Both the position numbers and the translations under genes were made by a program. From the NCBI GenBank assembly GCA_944391005.1, contig CALXSB010000015.1:1-44437 (forward strand): a stretch of DNA of 44,437 nt, written 5' to 3'. Positions 16,725 through 24,532 of this stretch are shown here, one piece after another. Under the pieces are notes generated by a model. It saw nothing but the letters and a program-made list of their open reading frames with translations, was not told the DNA's origin and did no database searches. This DNA comes from an uncultured Rickettsiales bacterium. Its GTDB lineage: Bacteria > Pseudomonadota > Alphaproteobacteria > Rickettsiales > UBA1997. Numbering within the stretch: the stretch's first letter is position 1; each line of letters starts with the position of its first letter.

Positions 16725-17321
16725 ATGAAAAAAAATAGTGATATTAAGTTTGAAATAGCAAATATTTTAGCAACAGTATTTGGAGTTGGCAATATAAGAT
16801 TTGCACCAGGAACATTTGGAAGTTTAATAACTTTTCCAATATTTTTAGCTATTAATTATTTGCTTTTGATGTTTCAAATTTCTTCCTTGGCTATTTTTTC
16901 GTTAATATATATGATTATTATTGCTTTTTTATTTTATATAGCATATTGGTCTATTAATATTTACATAACAACAAACAAAAAAGATGATCCATCGGAGGTT
17001 GTAATAGATGAAGTTGTTGGTCAGATGATTGCATATATGCTGCCGGTTTTGCTAACATTATATTATTTTACTTTTATATTGAATATTGAATTTTTGGATA
17101 GTATTTTTTCTTTTATAATAAGTTTAATAATTATAATACTGCCATTTGTATTTTTTAGAATATTTGATATTTTAAAACCAGGATTGGTTGGCTATTTTGA
17201 TGAAAATGTTAGCGGTGCCACTGGAATTATTATGGATGATGTTATTGCGGGAATTTATGCTGGATTTATTGTTAGTTTAATATTAACTTTATTTTTTATT
17301 AGTGTTGGATATACCTATTAA
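16725..17321 (+). CDS. pgpA: Phosphatidylglycerophosphatase A
   Basis: 198 residues. Removes phosphate from phosphatidylglycerophosphate to give phosphatidylglycerol. The PgpA family is recognised by RFAPGTFGSL near the N-terminus (residues 26-35), DDPSEVVIDEVVGQMIAY (with the metal-binding acidic residues), FRIFDILKPG and DDVIAGIYAG at the C-terminus, interleaved with four hydrophobic helices. Placed after cdsA it continues the phospholipid pathway from CDP-diacylglycerol (pgsA is not in the window). Confidence 0.93.
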   Translation: MKKNSDIKFEIANILATVFGVGNIRFAPGTFGSLITFPIFLAINYLLLMFQISSLAIFSLIYMIIIAFLFYIAYWSINIYITTNKKDDPSEVVIDEVVGQMIAYMLPVLLTLYYFTFILNIEFLDSIFSFIISLIIIILPFVFFRIFDILKPGLVGYFDENVSGATGIIMDDVIAGIYAGFIVSLILTLFFISVGYTY

Positions 17322-17399
17322 TATTTCTATTAATAATTCTTGATTTATTTAAATTATTTTTATTAAATAAGGTTAGTAGAATCGGTTTTATTTTTATTT

Positions 17400-18974
17400 A
17401 TGCATTATATATTATTGGCTGTCGCTTTAAACTTAGGAAAAGAAAATATTAGTGTTATGAAACTTGATAATATAAAGAAAGTTTCAACTATTTCTGATTT
17501 AGCTTCAAATAATACTGATTCTTCTGCTGCATCTTTTCCTGACAGTGTTTATACTGTAAACGAAACATTGCTAAGTGATGAAGATTTTTCTCAACCATAT
17601 GTTGGCGGCAATGATTTTGCTGAATTATTACCTGAAGACGAATTTGGCAATGTTATAAAAGAGGATGAAGAGCAAGGACCGAAATTTTTAGATGCAATAA
17701 AAAATAGATTAGTAAAGACTGTTGAAAATCAAGAGCCTCAAGTTGTTGTTGGCAGTCAAGTTGAAGGACCCGCATTTTTTAATAATATGAAAAACCTTGT
17801 TGTTTCTGAAAATAAGGAAGAACATACTGTATCTTTAGATAATGCTGTAAATAGACATTCTATTAAGGAGAGTGATGTAATAGTTTCTTCGGAGGATTCT
17901 GGACCTAGTTTTTTTGAAAATATTAAAAATAGATTATTCGGCACCACAAAAAAAGAGGAAGATAAGGCCGCTGAGGTTGTAATGCCATCTATTGAACAAT
18001 CTAATATTGTTGGTGAGAGCGTAAACAAGCCAAGTATATTGGATACAATTAAAGATAAAACTTCAAAAGTTGCTGAAAAAATTACTGGAAAGATAGAAGA
18101 TTTAACTATTGATTATGATAGCAAAGACATTGGGAAAGAGGTTAATGATGAAGAGGAAAAAGTGAAAATTGTCGGCACATTATTTGATAGTGAATTAAAT
18201 AATGCATTAAAGGATGAAAATAAAATAAGATCACAGGAAATTGCAGATCAAAGGAAATATTCGGAAATTGGTAATTTAGAATATAATGAGGATGAAGATT
18301 ATCAAAAATTTTTAGAAGATAAAGAAATAAAAAAACTTGTTGAGCCAGAAAAAATTATCGTGCCAAATATTGTTCCAAAGGAGAAAAAGATTATATCCTA
18401 TAGAAATACTGATATTCCTGAAGAATTGCTAGCAAGTAGAAGTTTTCAAAATAGGCATATTCCTAAAATTATGCTGAATCAGGATAGAGAGGATATTCTA
18501 GAAAAAATTATAGAATATGGAATGATAACTGAATTTAGAGCGTTTATGAACGATCTAAGGGATGCAAATTTAACTTTATCTAGTCAATATACTTTATTAA
18601 CCTATGCTACAAAATATAAACAATATGAAATAATGAAATATTTAATTCATATAGGTGCCGATGTTAATAAAAGAGATGACAGATTGGATACACCAGTAAT
18701 AGTTGCTGTTAAAAATAATGATATGGAAGCTTTAAAGATTTTAACTGAAGCAAATGCAAATTTAGATACTCTTGATATAATAAGGAGAACACCGCTAATT
18801 TATTGTATAGAAAAAGGACAGGAAGATATGGGAGTCTATCTAATAGACAATGGTGCTGATGTTAATATAACAAATGGTGTTGGTGAAGGAACTTTGTCTA
18901 TGTCAATGCGTCTAGGAAGAAATGTTATAAAGGATAGAATTTTGAGAGCATTAAGGAATAATAATGAAAAATAA
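17400..18974 (+). CDS. Ankyrin-repeat protein with an N-terminal short-repeat region
   Basis: 524 residues. The C-terminal part (about 360-520) holds roughly four ankyrin repeats, the clearest being SQYTLLTYATKYKQYEIMKYLIHIGADVN and RRTPLIYCIEKGQEDMGVYLIDNGADVN. The acidic N-terminal part (about 55-260) has a 13-residue motif four times: GPKFLDAIKNRLV (93-105), GPAFFNNMKNLVV (123-135), GPSFFENIKNRLF (168-180), KPSILDTIKDKTS (210-222). These look like short linear binding motifs in a disordered region. A second possible start is the ATG at 17457 (MKLDNIKKV), because the first 12 residues are an isolated hydrophobic stretch. No Shine-Dalgarno is seen at either. The gene overlaps the next one by 11 bases. 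Function unknown; ankyrin proteins often bind other proteins, and host-directed roles are known in intracellular alphaproteobacteria. Confidence 0.8.
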   Translation: MHYILLAVALNLGKENISVMKLDNIKKVSTISDLASNNTDSSAASFPDSVYTVNETLLSDEDFSQPYVGGNDFAELLPEDEFGNVIKEDEEQGPKFLDAIKNRLVKTVENQEPQVVVGSQVEGPAFFNNMKNLVVSENKEEHTVSLDNAVNRHSIKESDVIVSSEDSGPSFFENIKNRLFGTTKKEEDKAAEVVMPSIEQSNIVGESVNKPSILDTIKDKTSKVAEKITGKIEDLTIDYDSKDIGKEVNDEEEKVKIVGTLFDSELNNALKDENKIRSQEIADQRKYSEIGNLEYNEDEDYQKFLEDKEIKKLVEPEKIIVPNIVPKEKKIISYRNTDIPEELLASRSFQNRHIPKIMLNQDREDILEKIIEYGMITEFRAFMNDLRDANLTLSSQYTLLTYATKYKQYEIMKYLIHIGADVNKRDDRLDTPVIVAVKNNDMEALKILTEANANLDTLDIIRRTPLIYCIEKGQEDMGVYLIDNGADVNITNGVGEGTLSMSMRLGRNVIKDRILRALRNNNEK

Positions 18975-19842
18975 TCTTCATTTTTTGAGACAAAAAGCTA
19001 TTGATTTTATACATTCAAAATGGGCTAGTGATTGTATTGGTGATAACGAACTTGATATAGATACAGATAATTTTGAAAAAATAGCTAAAAATATATTTCA
19101 AAACATAACTAAAGATAAAAAACAATCAAGGCATCCATTTATTTTTAGAGTTGGCGGACAGTCTGGATCTGGAAAAACAACCCAACTTATGCCATCCATA
19201 AAAAATGTTATAGATACAAATAAATGTGATTTTATATGTATTGCTGTTAGAACATTTTCAAGATTTCATCCCTATTATGAAAAGCTTTTGCATGAGTTTG
19301 GGGATGGAATGATTAGAGAAAAAACTAATGGCTTTGCCCTAATGATGCTTTTTAGAGTTGTAGAAGAATTGATAAAGAATAAATATAATATTCTTTTGGA
19401 AATAACAATTTTAGATTATTATTTTGAAAAATATTTGTCGGAGTTAGCAAAACGTAATCGTTATAATATTCACTTTCATATTTTATCAGTGCCTAAAGAA
19501 AAAAGTGATTATTGGATAGAAAAAAGAAAAAAGTTAAGTAAAACTGAGGGAAATAGAATTGTATTAAAATCTAGTTCTGACTATTTTTATGATGTTTTAC
19601 CAATTACATTACGAAAATTAATTAATTTTACTTTCTGGAATAAAAATGATAAGATATTTTTATGGAATGCTTTTGATTTAGAACCGGTGTTTTTTTCCAA
19701 AATTTATAATGCTAAAAATTTTATTAAATTATTTGATAAATATAGAAATATAGCAAATTTTAATGAAATAAATGAAGAAGAGCTTTTAAATGCAAAAATA
19801 AAATGGTTTAGTGGATACTATGCAGGAATACAAAATAAATAA
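18964..19842 (+). CDS. Zeta-toxin-like P-loop protein lacking the catalytic Asp
   Basis: 292 residues. Walker A at 64-73 is GGQSGSGKTT, and about 25 residues later comes AVRTFSRFHPYY, which aligns with the zeta signature NGDDYRKFHP of the kinase at 10459-11433; FHP is kept but both Asp residues are replaced (Arg, Thr). A later segment ILLEITILD matches FLLENTFLN of that kinase. So it is a divergent family member that may bind nucleotide but probably does not act as a UDP-GlcNAc kinase in the usual way. It overlaps the ankyrin gene upstream (11 bases) and tsaE downstream (23 bases), implying translational coupling of all three. Confidence 0.68.
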   Translation: MKNNLHFLRQKAIDFIHSKWASDCIGDNELDIDTDNFEKIAKNIFQNITKDKKQSRHPFIFRVGGQSGSGKTTQLMPSIKNVIDTNKCDFICIAVRTFSRFHPYYEKLLHEFGDGMIREKTNGFALMMLFRVVEELIKNKYNILLEITILDYYFEKYLSELAKRNRYNIHFHILSVPKEKSDYWIEKRKKLSKTEGNRIVLKSSSDYFYDVLPITLRKLINFTFWNKNDKIFLWNAFDLEPVFFSKIYNAKNFIKLFDKYRNIANFNEINEEELLNAKIKWFSGYYAGIQNK

Positions 19843-20257
19843 CTTAAATGATACAAAAAAATTAGCAGAAAAGATAGCTGATAATTTAAATATTGGACAA
19901 GTAATAACTTTAGAAGGAACTTTGGGATCAGGCAAAACATATTTTTCTGGATGCCTAATAAATCATATTTTAAAAAAATATAATTTAAAAGAAGAACAGG
20001 TTGTTAGTCCAACATTTAATATAGTTAAAGAATATCAAACACCAGAATTTTCAATATATCATTTTGATTTATATAGGTTAAAAAATCAAAATGAATTATA
20101 TGAACTTGATATTGAAAATGCGTTTGAAAATGGTATTTCAATAATTGAATGGCCTGAAGTTGCAAGAAGTATTATCTACAATGTTGTATTGGAAATATCA
20201 ATTGAAATTACTGGAAAAGACAGTAGAATATTTAGAGTAAAGAATATTAATAATTAA
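19820..20257 (+). CDS. tsaE: tRNA t6A37 synthesis ATPase TsaE
   Basis: 145 residues. TsaE is the ATPase of the TsaBDE complex that puts the threonylcarbamoyl group on A37 of ANN-decoding tRNAs. Motifs: Walker A LEGTLGSGKT, the family-specific VSPTFNIVKEY, YHFDLYRL, and ISIIEWPE. I chose the ATG at 19820 (MQEYKINNL); a GTG at 19811 is in frame. The start lies inside the previous gene. It is followed by a long hairpin that ends the operon. Confidence 0.93.
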   Translation: MQEYKINNLNDTKKLAEKIADNLNIGQVITLEGTLGSGKTYFSGCLINHILKKYNLKEEQVVSPTFNIVKEYQTPEFSIYHFDLYRLKNQNELYELDIENAFENGISIIEWPEVARSIIYNVVLEISIEITGKDSRIFRVKNINN

Positions 20258-20277
20258 TTTTATTTATTGTGAAGGTG

Positions 20278-20337
20278 ATAAAATAAAGCTATATTCAATA
20301 AATTGATATAATATTAATTGAATCGGCTTTATTTTAT
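20278..20337. terminator. Long bidirectional hairpin between tsaE and pheS
   Basis: Outer stem ATAAAATAAAGC/GCTTTATTTTAT (12 bp, 20278-20289 with 20326-20337) and an inner ATTCAAT/ATTGAAT stem, with T-rich arms on both strands, between convergent genes. Confidence 0.75.
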
Positions 20338-20342
20338 ATTGC

Positions 20343-21395
20343 TTATTTTTCATAAAATTTAAATGAATAGTGCTTTAAAAATCTTAAATCACCTTCATAT
20401 AAATATCTCATATCTGATATACCATACTTTAACATAGCTAGTCTTTCAATGCCAGCTCCAAAGGCAAATCCTTGATAATGGCTTGGATCAAGTTTAACAT
20501 TTTTGATAACATTCGGATGAACCATACCTGCACCTAAAATTTCACACCAATCATCACCTTCACCAAATTTTATTATTTTTCCACCTTCTTTTGTGCATTT
20601 TATATCAACTTCAATACTAGGAGCTGTAAATGGAAAATAGCTTGGTCTAAATCTTAAAGGAACTTCATCGAGTTCAAAAAATCTTTTGCAAAATTCTAGC
20701 AACGTTGATTTTAAATTAGCCATTGTTATGCCAATATCAACATATAATCCCTCTATTTGATGAAACATTGGCAAGTGTGTAGCATCGTAATCTCTTCTGT
20801 ATACTTTACCTATTGTTATAACTTTAAATGGTGGCTTTCCACTTTCCATGGCTCTTATTTGAACACTTGATGTTTGCGTTCTTAAGACAAATTTTTTACC
20901 ATTTTCGCCATCCGGCATATAAAACGTGTCCTGCATTTGTCTTGCTGGGTGGTTCTGTGGTATATTTAGTGCTTCAAAGTTATGCCAATCATCTTCTATT
21001 TCGGCACCTTCAGCTATTGAAAAACCCATTGATTGAAAAATATTTTGCAATTCTCTTTTTACTTTTGATATTGGATGTATCAGTCCTTCTTCGGACTCTC
21101 TTCCAGGAATTGTTGCATCAAGATACTCATCTTTTAGAGCTTGTTTTATTTTTTTATCTTCAAATTCTTTTTCTAAAGTAGATATTTTATTTTCTGCAAT
21201 TTTTTTTAATTCATTTACTTTAGAACCAAATGTTTTTTTCTCTTCTAAAGATAAATCTTTTAAATTTTGCATTAAAGCAGTTATAGAGCCATTCTTACTA
21301 AGAAATTCATTTCTTATTTCTTTTAATTCCTGCGAATCTTTGACATTTGATATTTTTTTATCAAATTCTGTCTTTATTTTATTTAACTTTTCCAT
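20343..21395 (-). CDS. pheS: Phenylalanyl-tRNA synthetase alpha subunit
   Basis: 350 residues, complete. An N-terminal coiled coil (about 1-85) binds tRNA. The class II core then shows EGLIHPISKVKREL, NFEALNIPQNHPARQMQDTF, VLRTQTSSVQIRAM, FHQIEGLYVD (motif 2) and FAFGAGIERLAMLKYGI (motif 3). It works as an alpha2beta2 enzyme with PheT, but no pheT follows: the gene ends at a terminator and convergent tsaE. It therefore appears separated from its partner, unlike the common pheST operon. Confidence 0.97.
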   Translation of the reverse strand: MEKLNKIKTEFDKKISNVKDSQELKEIRNEFLSKNGSITALMQNLKDLSLEEKKTFGSKVNELKKIAENKISTLEKEFEDKKIKQALKDEYLDATIPGRESEEGLIHPISKVKRELQNIFQSMGFSIAEGAEIEDDWHNFEALNIPQNHPARQMQDTFYMPDGENGKKFVLRTQTSSVQIRAMESGKPPFKVITIGKVYRRDYDATHLPMFHQIEGLYVDIGITMANLKSTLLEFCKRFFELDEVPLRFRPSYFPFTAPSIEVDIKCTKEGGKIIKFGEGDDWCEILGAGMVHPNVIKNVKLDPSHYQGFAFGAGIERLAMLKYGISDMRYLYEGDLRFLKHYSFKFYEK

Positions 21396-21426
21396 ATATC
21401 AAATATTTACCAAATATATAATTAAT

Positions 21427-21454
21427 TTAATACACTATTGATTTAAATTGTCAA
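21427..21454 (-). promoter_or_regulatory. Sigma70-type promoter for pheS
   Basis: On the minus strand TTGACA (21454-21449), 16 bases, TATTAA (21432-21427), some 30 bases before the pheS ATG. It lies in the 83-base gap after the alaS C-terminal half. Confidence 0.5.
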
Positions 21455-21478
21455 TATTTTACTATTTTATAAAAATAT

Positions 21479-23134
21479 TTATATTTCTCTAATTTTATTT
21501 CTTATATAATCAACAATATCTGTAATAACTTTCGGATTATTTTTATCTGCAGCGCCTCCCATAGCAAACCATGGTTGTCCGCCGCCGCCATTACCGCCGG
21601 CTATTTCAACTAATTTTTTAATTATTTCATTTGCTTTAATCTTATCATTTAAATCTCTTGAAACACCCAAAATTATTGTTAATTTTCCATCAAATTTAGT
21701 AATGCACATTAATATTGATTTGTCATTATATTTTTTATTTTGAAAATCAATGAATGTTCCCTTGACATCTTTAGGGTTTGCGTCCTTTAAAAGAGTATAG
21801 GCAAACATTACGCCATCATTTTCTTCTGTGAATGTCATACTAGCTATTTTAGACTTTTTCATATTGTCCAATTGTTTTTTAAAGCTTTTATATTCTTCAC
21901 TGACTGTTTTAATTTTATCAACTAATGAATTAGTATCTATTTGCAAAATATCATTAATTTCATAAACAATATCTTGAAATTTATTCATATATTTAATAGC
22001 TTCCAAACCTGTTAAAGCTTCAATTCTTCTGACGCCAGATGAAACAGACTCTTCGCTGACAATTTTAAATAAACCTATTTCTCCAGTTTTAAAAACATGA
22101 GTTCCGCCGCATAATTCAACAGAACAAACAGATTTTAGAGACGAATTGTTCAAATCATTAAGACCTTCATTAACTGCTTCTATTGAATTTTTGTCAATAT
22201 TTTGTTTATCTTTTTTAATATCATCATAAGACTTTTCACCCATGAATAAGACTCTAACTTCATCTTCATATTTTTCATTAAATAAAGCCATTGCACCACA
22301 TTTTTTAGCCTCTTCAATTGGCATTATTCTAGTTTCTACGGCTGTGTTTTTAAAAATTAATTCGTTTACTGTATTTTCAATTTCTCTTATTTGTTCTTTA
22401 GTTATTGGCTTATTTAGAGTAAAATCAAATCTTAATCTAAACTCATCAACAGCAGATCCCTTTTGAACCAATGTTTCACCAAACATTTTTCTCAAAGCAT
22501 ACTGCAGCAAATGCGTTGCCGAATGGTTCGCCCTTATTTTATTTCTTCTTTCAGTATTTATTGATAGATTAAGAAAATCGCCAACCTTCAAGCTTCCGCT
22601 TTCAAGGCTTGCCTTATGCAAAAAGTAGTTTGAAAATGGTCTTTTAGTATCTAAAATTTCAACCGTTGAAAAAGGCAAAGGTATAACACCATTTTCATTT
22701 ATTTGAATAGCAAGTCCAGTATCTCCAACTTGTCCCCCACATTCACCATAAAATGGAGTTGTATCAACAAAAAACTCAAACTTGTCGCCAGCTTTAACTT
22801 TGTTAACTTCTTTCCCATCTTTAATTATGGCAAGAATTTTTCCCATTGCCGTATTTTTTTCATATCCAACGAATTTTGTTGGTGCGATTTTCTCTTTTAT
22901 ATCAAAATAAATTTTGCTATTTCTTACATCGCCGCTGCCGGACCAATTTTCTTTTGCTCTTCTTTTTTGTTCTGCCATAGCTTCTTCAAACTCTTTAACA
23001 TTTACTTCAATTCCTTTTTCTTTAAGAATTGATTGGGTTAAATCAAGTGGAAATCCATAGGTATCATACAATGTAAAAGCTACCTTTCCACTAAACAATG
23101 GTTTGTTTGAACTATTTTTTAAATTTTTATTCAT
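21479..23134 (-). CDS. alaS: Alanyl-tRNA synthetase, C-terminal piece (editing and C-Ala domains)
   Basis: 551 residues. It begins MNKNLKNSSNKPLFSGKVAF and goes straight into TLYDTYGFPLDLTQ, the segment that in an unsplit AlaRS follows the LLDEE helix of the tRNA-recognition domain. The editing site is complete: HSATH (His204, His208) and CGGTH (Cys342, His346), the four zinc ligands used to clear Ser- or Gly-tRNA(Ala). The C-terminal C-Ala domain with GGNGGGGQPWFAMGGAAD closes the protein. Residues about 301-337 are a low-complexity insert between FMG and CSVELCGGTH that other AlaRS lack. The ATG at 23134 has AGAGGGC upstream (a good Shine-Dalgarno), 14 bases after the GNAT stop codon. The N-terminal half is at 24517-25656. 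Both halves together (930 residues) cover the whole enzyme. Confidence 0.95.
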   Translation of the reverse strand: MNKNLKNSSNKPLFSGKVAFTLYDTYGFPLDLTQSILKEKGIEVNVKEFEEAMAEQKRRAKENWSGSGDVRNSKIYFDIKEKIAPTKFVGYEKNTAMGKILAIIKDGKEVNKVKAGDKFEFFVDTTPFYGECGGQVGDTGLAIQINENGVIPLPFSTVEILDTKRPFSNYFLHKASLESGSLKVGDFLNLSINTERRNKIRANHSATHLLQYALRKMFGETLVQKGSAVDEFRLRFDFTLNKPITKEQIREIENTVNELIFKNTAVETRIMPIEEAKKCGAMALFNEKYEDEVRVLFMGEKSYDDIKKDKQNIDKNSIEAVNEGLNDLNNSSLKSVCSVELCGGTHVFKTGEIGLFKIVSEESVSSGVRRIEALTGLEAIKYMNKFQDIVYEINDILQIDTNSLVDKIKTVSEEYKSFKKQLDNMKKSKIASMTFTEENDGVMFAYTLLKDANPKDVKGTFIDFQNKKYNDKSILMCITKFDGKLTIILGVSRDLNDKIKANEIIKKLVEIAGGNGGGGQPWFAMGGAADKNNPKVITDIVDYIRNKIREI

Positions 23135-23148
23135 TTTTGCCCTCTTTT

Positions 23149-23694
23149 TTATTCTCTAAAATTATCATTAAACATACTATAACAAACTAAATCCTTATAT
23201 TTTCCTTCTTTAAACGCTTCTTTTTTCCTAATATATTCAAGTTTAAAATTATTTTTTTCAGCAACTTTTCTAGAGCCAATATTATCTTCCAAAGCTTGAA
23301 TTATTATTTTCATAATATTTATTTCGTTAAAAGCGAAATTGCATAGCAATTTAGTTGCTTCAGTAGCTATTCCTCTACCCCAATAATCCTCACCAAGCCA
23401 ATAGCCTATTTCAGCTATATGTTTCGCTGATATTCTTTTATTTCGCATTAAAGAAATACAGCCAACAGCTTCACCATCAACATCTATAATAAAATTAATA
23501 TCAGCGTCTTTGTCTGTTTTTTCCTTATCAAACATTTCAATAAAATTTTCATAATCCTTGTCCGTATAGGGAAATTCAAGGGAAATTTTATTTAAAATTT
23601 TTTTGTTATTTATATTCCCAATAACACTTTCCTTGTCCTCAATCGGTCTTAAATCCCTTAAAATAAATTTGCTTCCAATTATTTCTTTTTTCAT
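23149..23694 (-). CDS. GNAT acetyltransferase, RimJ/RimL type
   Basis: 181 residues from the ATG at 23694, which follows the nucleotidyltransferase stop codon by one base (a TTG at 23709 is also in frame). The acetyl-CoA motif is EIGYWLGEDYWGRGIATEA (motif A, with RGxA/T), preceded by AVGCISLMRN and followed by IIIQALEDNIGSRKVAEKNNF, the usual RimJ/RimL layout. Family members acetylate the N-termini of ribosomal proteins, amino acids or small molecules; some other GNATs are toxins that acetylate aminoacyl-tRNA, but nothing here proves that role. It is the last gene of the cassette that separates the two halves of alaS. Confidence 0.88.
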   Translation of the reverse strand: MKKEIIGSKFILRDLRPIEDKESVIGNINNKKILNKISLEFPYTDKDYENFIEMFDKEKTDKDADINFIIDVDGEAVGCISLMRNKRISAKHIAEIGYWLGEDYWGRGIATEATKLLCNFAFNEINIMKIIIQALEDNIGSRKVAEKNNFKLEYIRKKEAFKEGKYKDLVCYSMFNDNFRE

Positions 23695-23695
23695 T

Positions 23696-23989
23696 TTATT
23701 TATATTCAACCTTTTTTAAATCATTCTTTATTGCATTAAAAAATTCTTTTGAAATTCTATTAATCTCAACTATATCAACATCTATTGGTATAATGCTCTC
23801 CTCAAAATCGCTTCTTAATTCAGCCATATCAACACCGTTTAAATCACCATCTATTGCTAAGTCTAAATCAGAATATTGTTTAAAATTTCCAACACTCCTT
23901 GACCCAAAAACATAAACATTTTGACCTTTTAAGTGTTTTTGCAGTATTTCTTTTACAATTTTTAAATATTTTTCTTCTAATCCAAACAT
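23696..23989 (-). CDS. Minimal nucleotidyltransferase, MntA-type antitoxin-like
   Basis: 97 residues. The pol-beta-fold motif GSX10DXD is exact: Gly29-Ser30, ten residues, Asp41-Leu-Asp43 (FGSRSVGNFKQYSDLDLAI), with a third acidic position in PIDVDIVEIN. In characterised MntA/HepT pairs this protein AMPylates a Tyr of the HEPN partner and so neutralises it. The gene overlaps the HEPN gene upstream by 13 bases and touches the GNAT gene downstream. Confidence 0.88.
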   Translation of the reverse strand: MFGLEEKYLKIVKEILQKHLKGQNVYVFGSRSVGNFKQYSDLDLAIDGDLNGVDMAELRSDFEESIIPIDVDIVEINRISKEFFNAIKNDLKKVEYK

Positions 23990-24378
23990 TTTTCTTTTAA
24001 AATATTTAATAAAAATTCAGCATCATACAAAAACCCATCAACTACGCTTATAACCTGAGAAGCCTTTTCTTCGTCATATGTATGACTAGTTATATTTCTC
24101 ATATCTCTATAATTTCGCCAATCCTCCAAATTTCCGCTTAACATTCCTTTAATATTTGCCTTTCTTATAATATCATTAAAGGACATCATATCAACTTCAC
24201 TTTTACTGCTTGATATAGTTTCCAAATATCTTTTGAGCATTTTAATTGATAACTCATAGGTATATTCAAATCTTTGAATAACAGAATCTCTAACAAAACT
24301 GTTGCTTTTATTTTTATTATACTCTGCAATAGCTTCTTTCAATGAATTAATAGCTTTCTCAAAAGATGTTAGTATCAT
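23977..24378 (-). CDS. HEPN-domain protein (HI0074/HepT-like), toxin-like partner of MNT
   Basis: 133 residues from the ATG at 24378, matching the HI0074 family length (a longer reading from a TTG at 24426 adds 16 unlikely residues). Features: FEKAINSLKEAIAEY, RDSVIQRFEYTYELSIKMLKRYLE, and YRDMRNITSHTYDEEKA. The last contains RX4HXY (Arg94-NITS-His99-Thr-Tyr101), the RNase active site in HepT toxins; the Tyr is the AMPylated residue in studied systems. HI0074-type proteins were first described as nucleotidyltransferase substrate-binding proteins, so activity as a toxin is an inference from the motif. First gene of the cassette inside alaS. Confidence 0.87.
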   Translation of the reverse strand: MILTSFEKAINSLKEAIAEYNKNKSNSFVRDSVIQRFEYTYELSIKMLKRYLETISSSKSEVDMMSFNDIIRKANIKGMLSGNLEDWRNYRDMRNITSHTYDEEKASQVISVVDGFLYDAEFLLNILKEKCLD

Positions 24379-24443
24379 AATTATTTTACCAATATTATTT
24401 TCCCTCACCAAACGAACTACAAGCAAAGCTTTTGTTCATTTGT

Positions 24444-24461
24444 CTCCCCTCAAGTGGGGAG
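24444..24461. repeat. GC-rich palindrome at the border of the alaS insertion
   Basis: CTCCCC and GGGGAG pair around TCAAGT. This is the most GC-rich run in a very AT-rich area and lies in the 138-base non-coding stretch between the end of the alaS N-terminal half and the HEPN gene. It resembles a REP-like or terminal element. On the coding (minus) strand no T-run follows, so it should not stop transcription of the operon; on the plus strand CAATTTTTC follows. Confidence 0.6.
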
Positions 24462-24504
24462 CAATTTTTCGTTAAAACTTATTTTTAATTTTTAATTTCA
24501 TACA

Positions 24505-24532
24505 ATTCTTAATTCTTTATTCTTCATTCTTA
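24505..24532. repeat. Four tandem ATTCTTN heptamers across the alaS-N stop codon
   Basis: ATTCTTA, ATTCTTT, ATTCTTC, ATTCTTA follow each other without spacing. On the minus strand they encode the last residues of the N-terminal AlaRS half (around IKNEE) and its TAA. An AATTTTT repeat lies just beyond (24480-24498). The heptamers look like part of the inserted DNA and not of the original alaS. Confidence 0.75.

Noticed and set aside
24444-24461. CTCCCC/GGGGAG hairpin as a terminator ending alaS-N transcription
   Set aside because: On the coding minus strand it is followed by ACAAATG and not by a T-run; the T-rich side is on the opposite strand.
24505-24532. Tandem heptamers as a CRISPR array
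   Set aside because: Units of seven bases with no spacers and no cas genes nearby; this is a simple tandem repeat.
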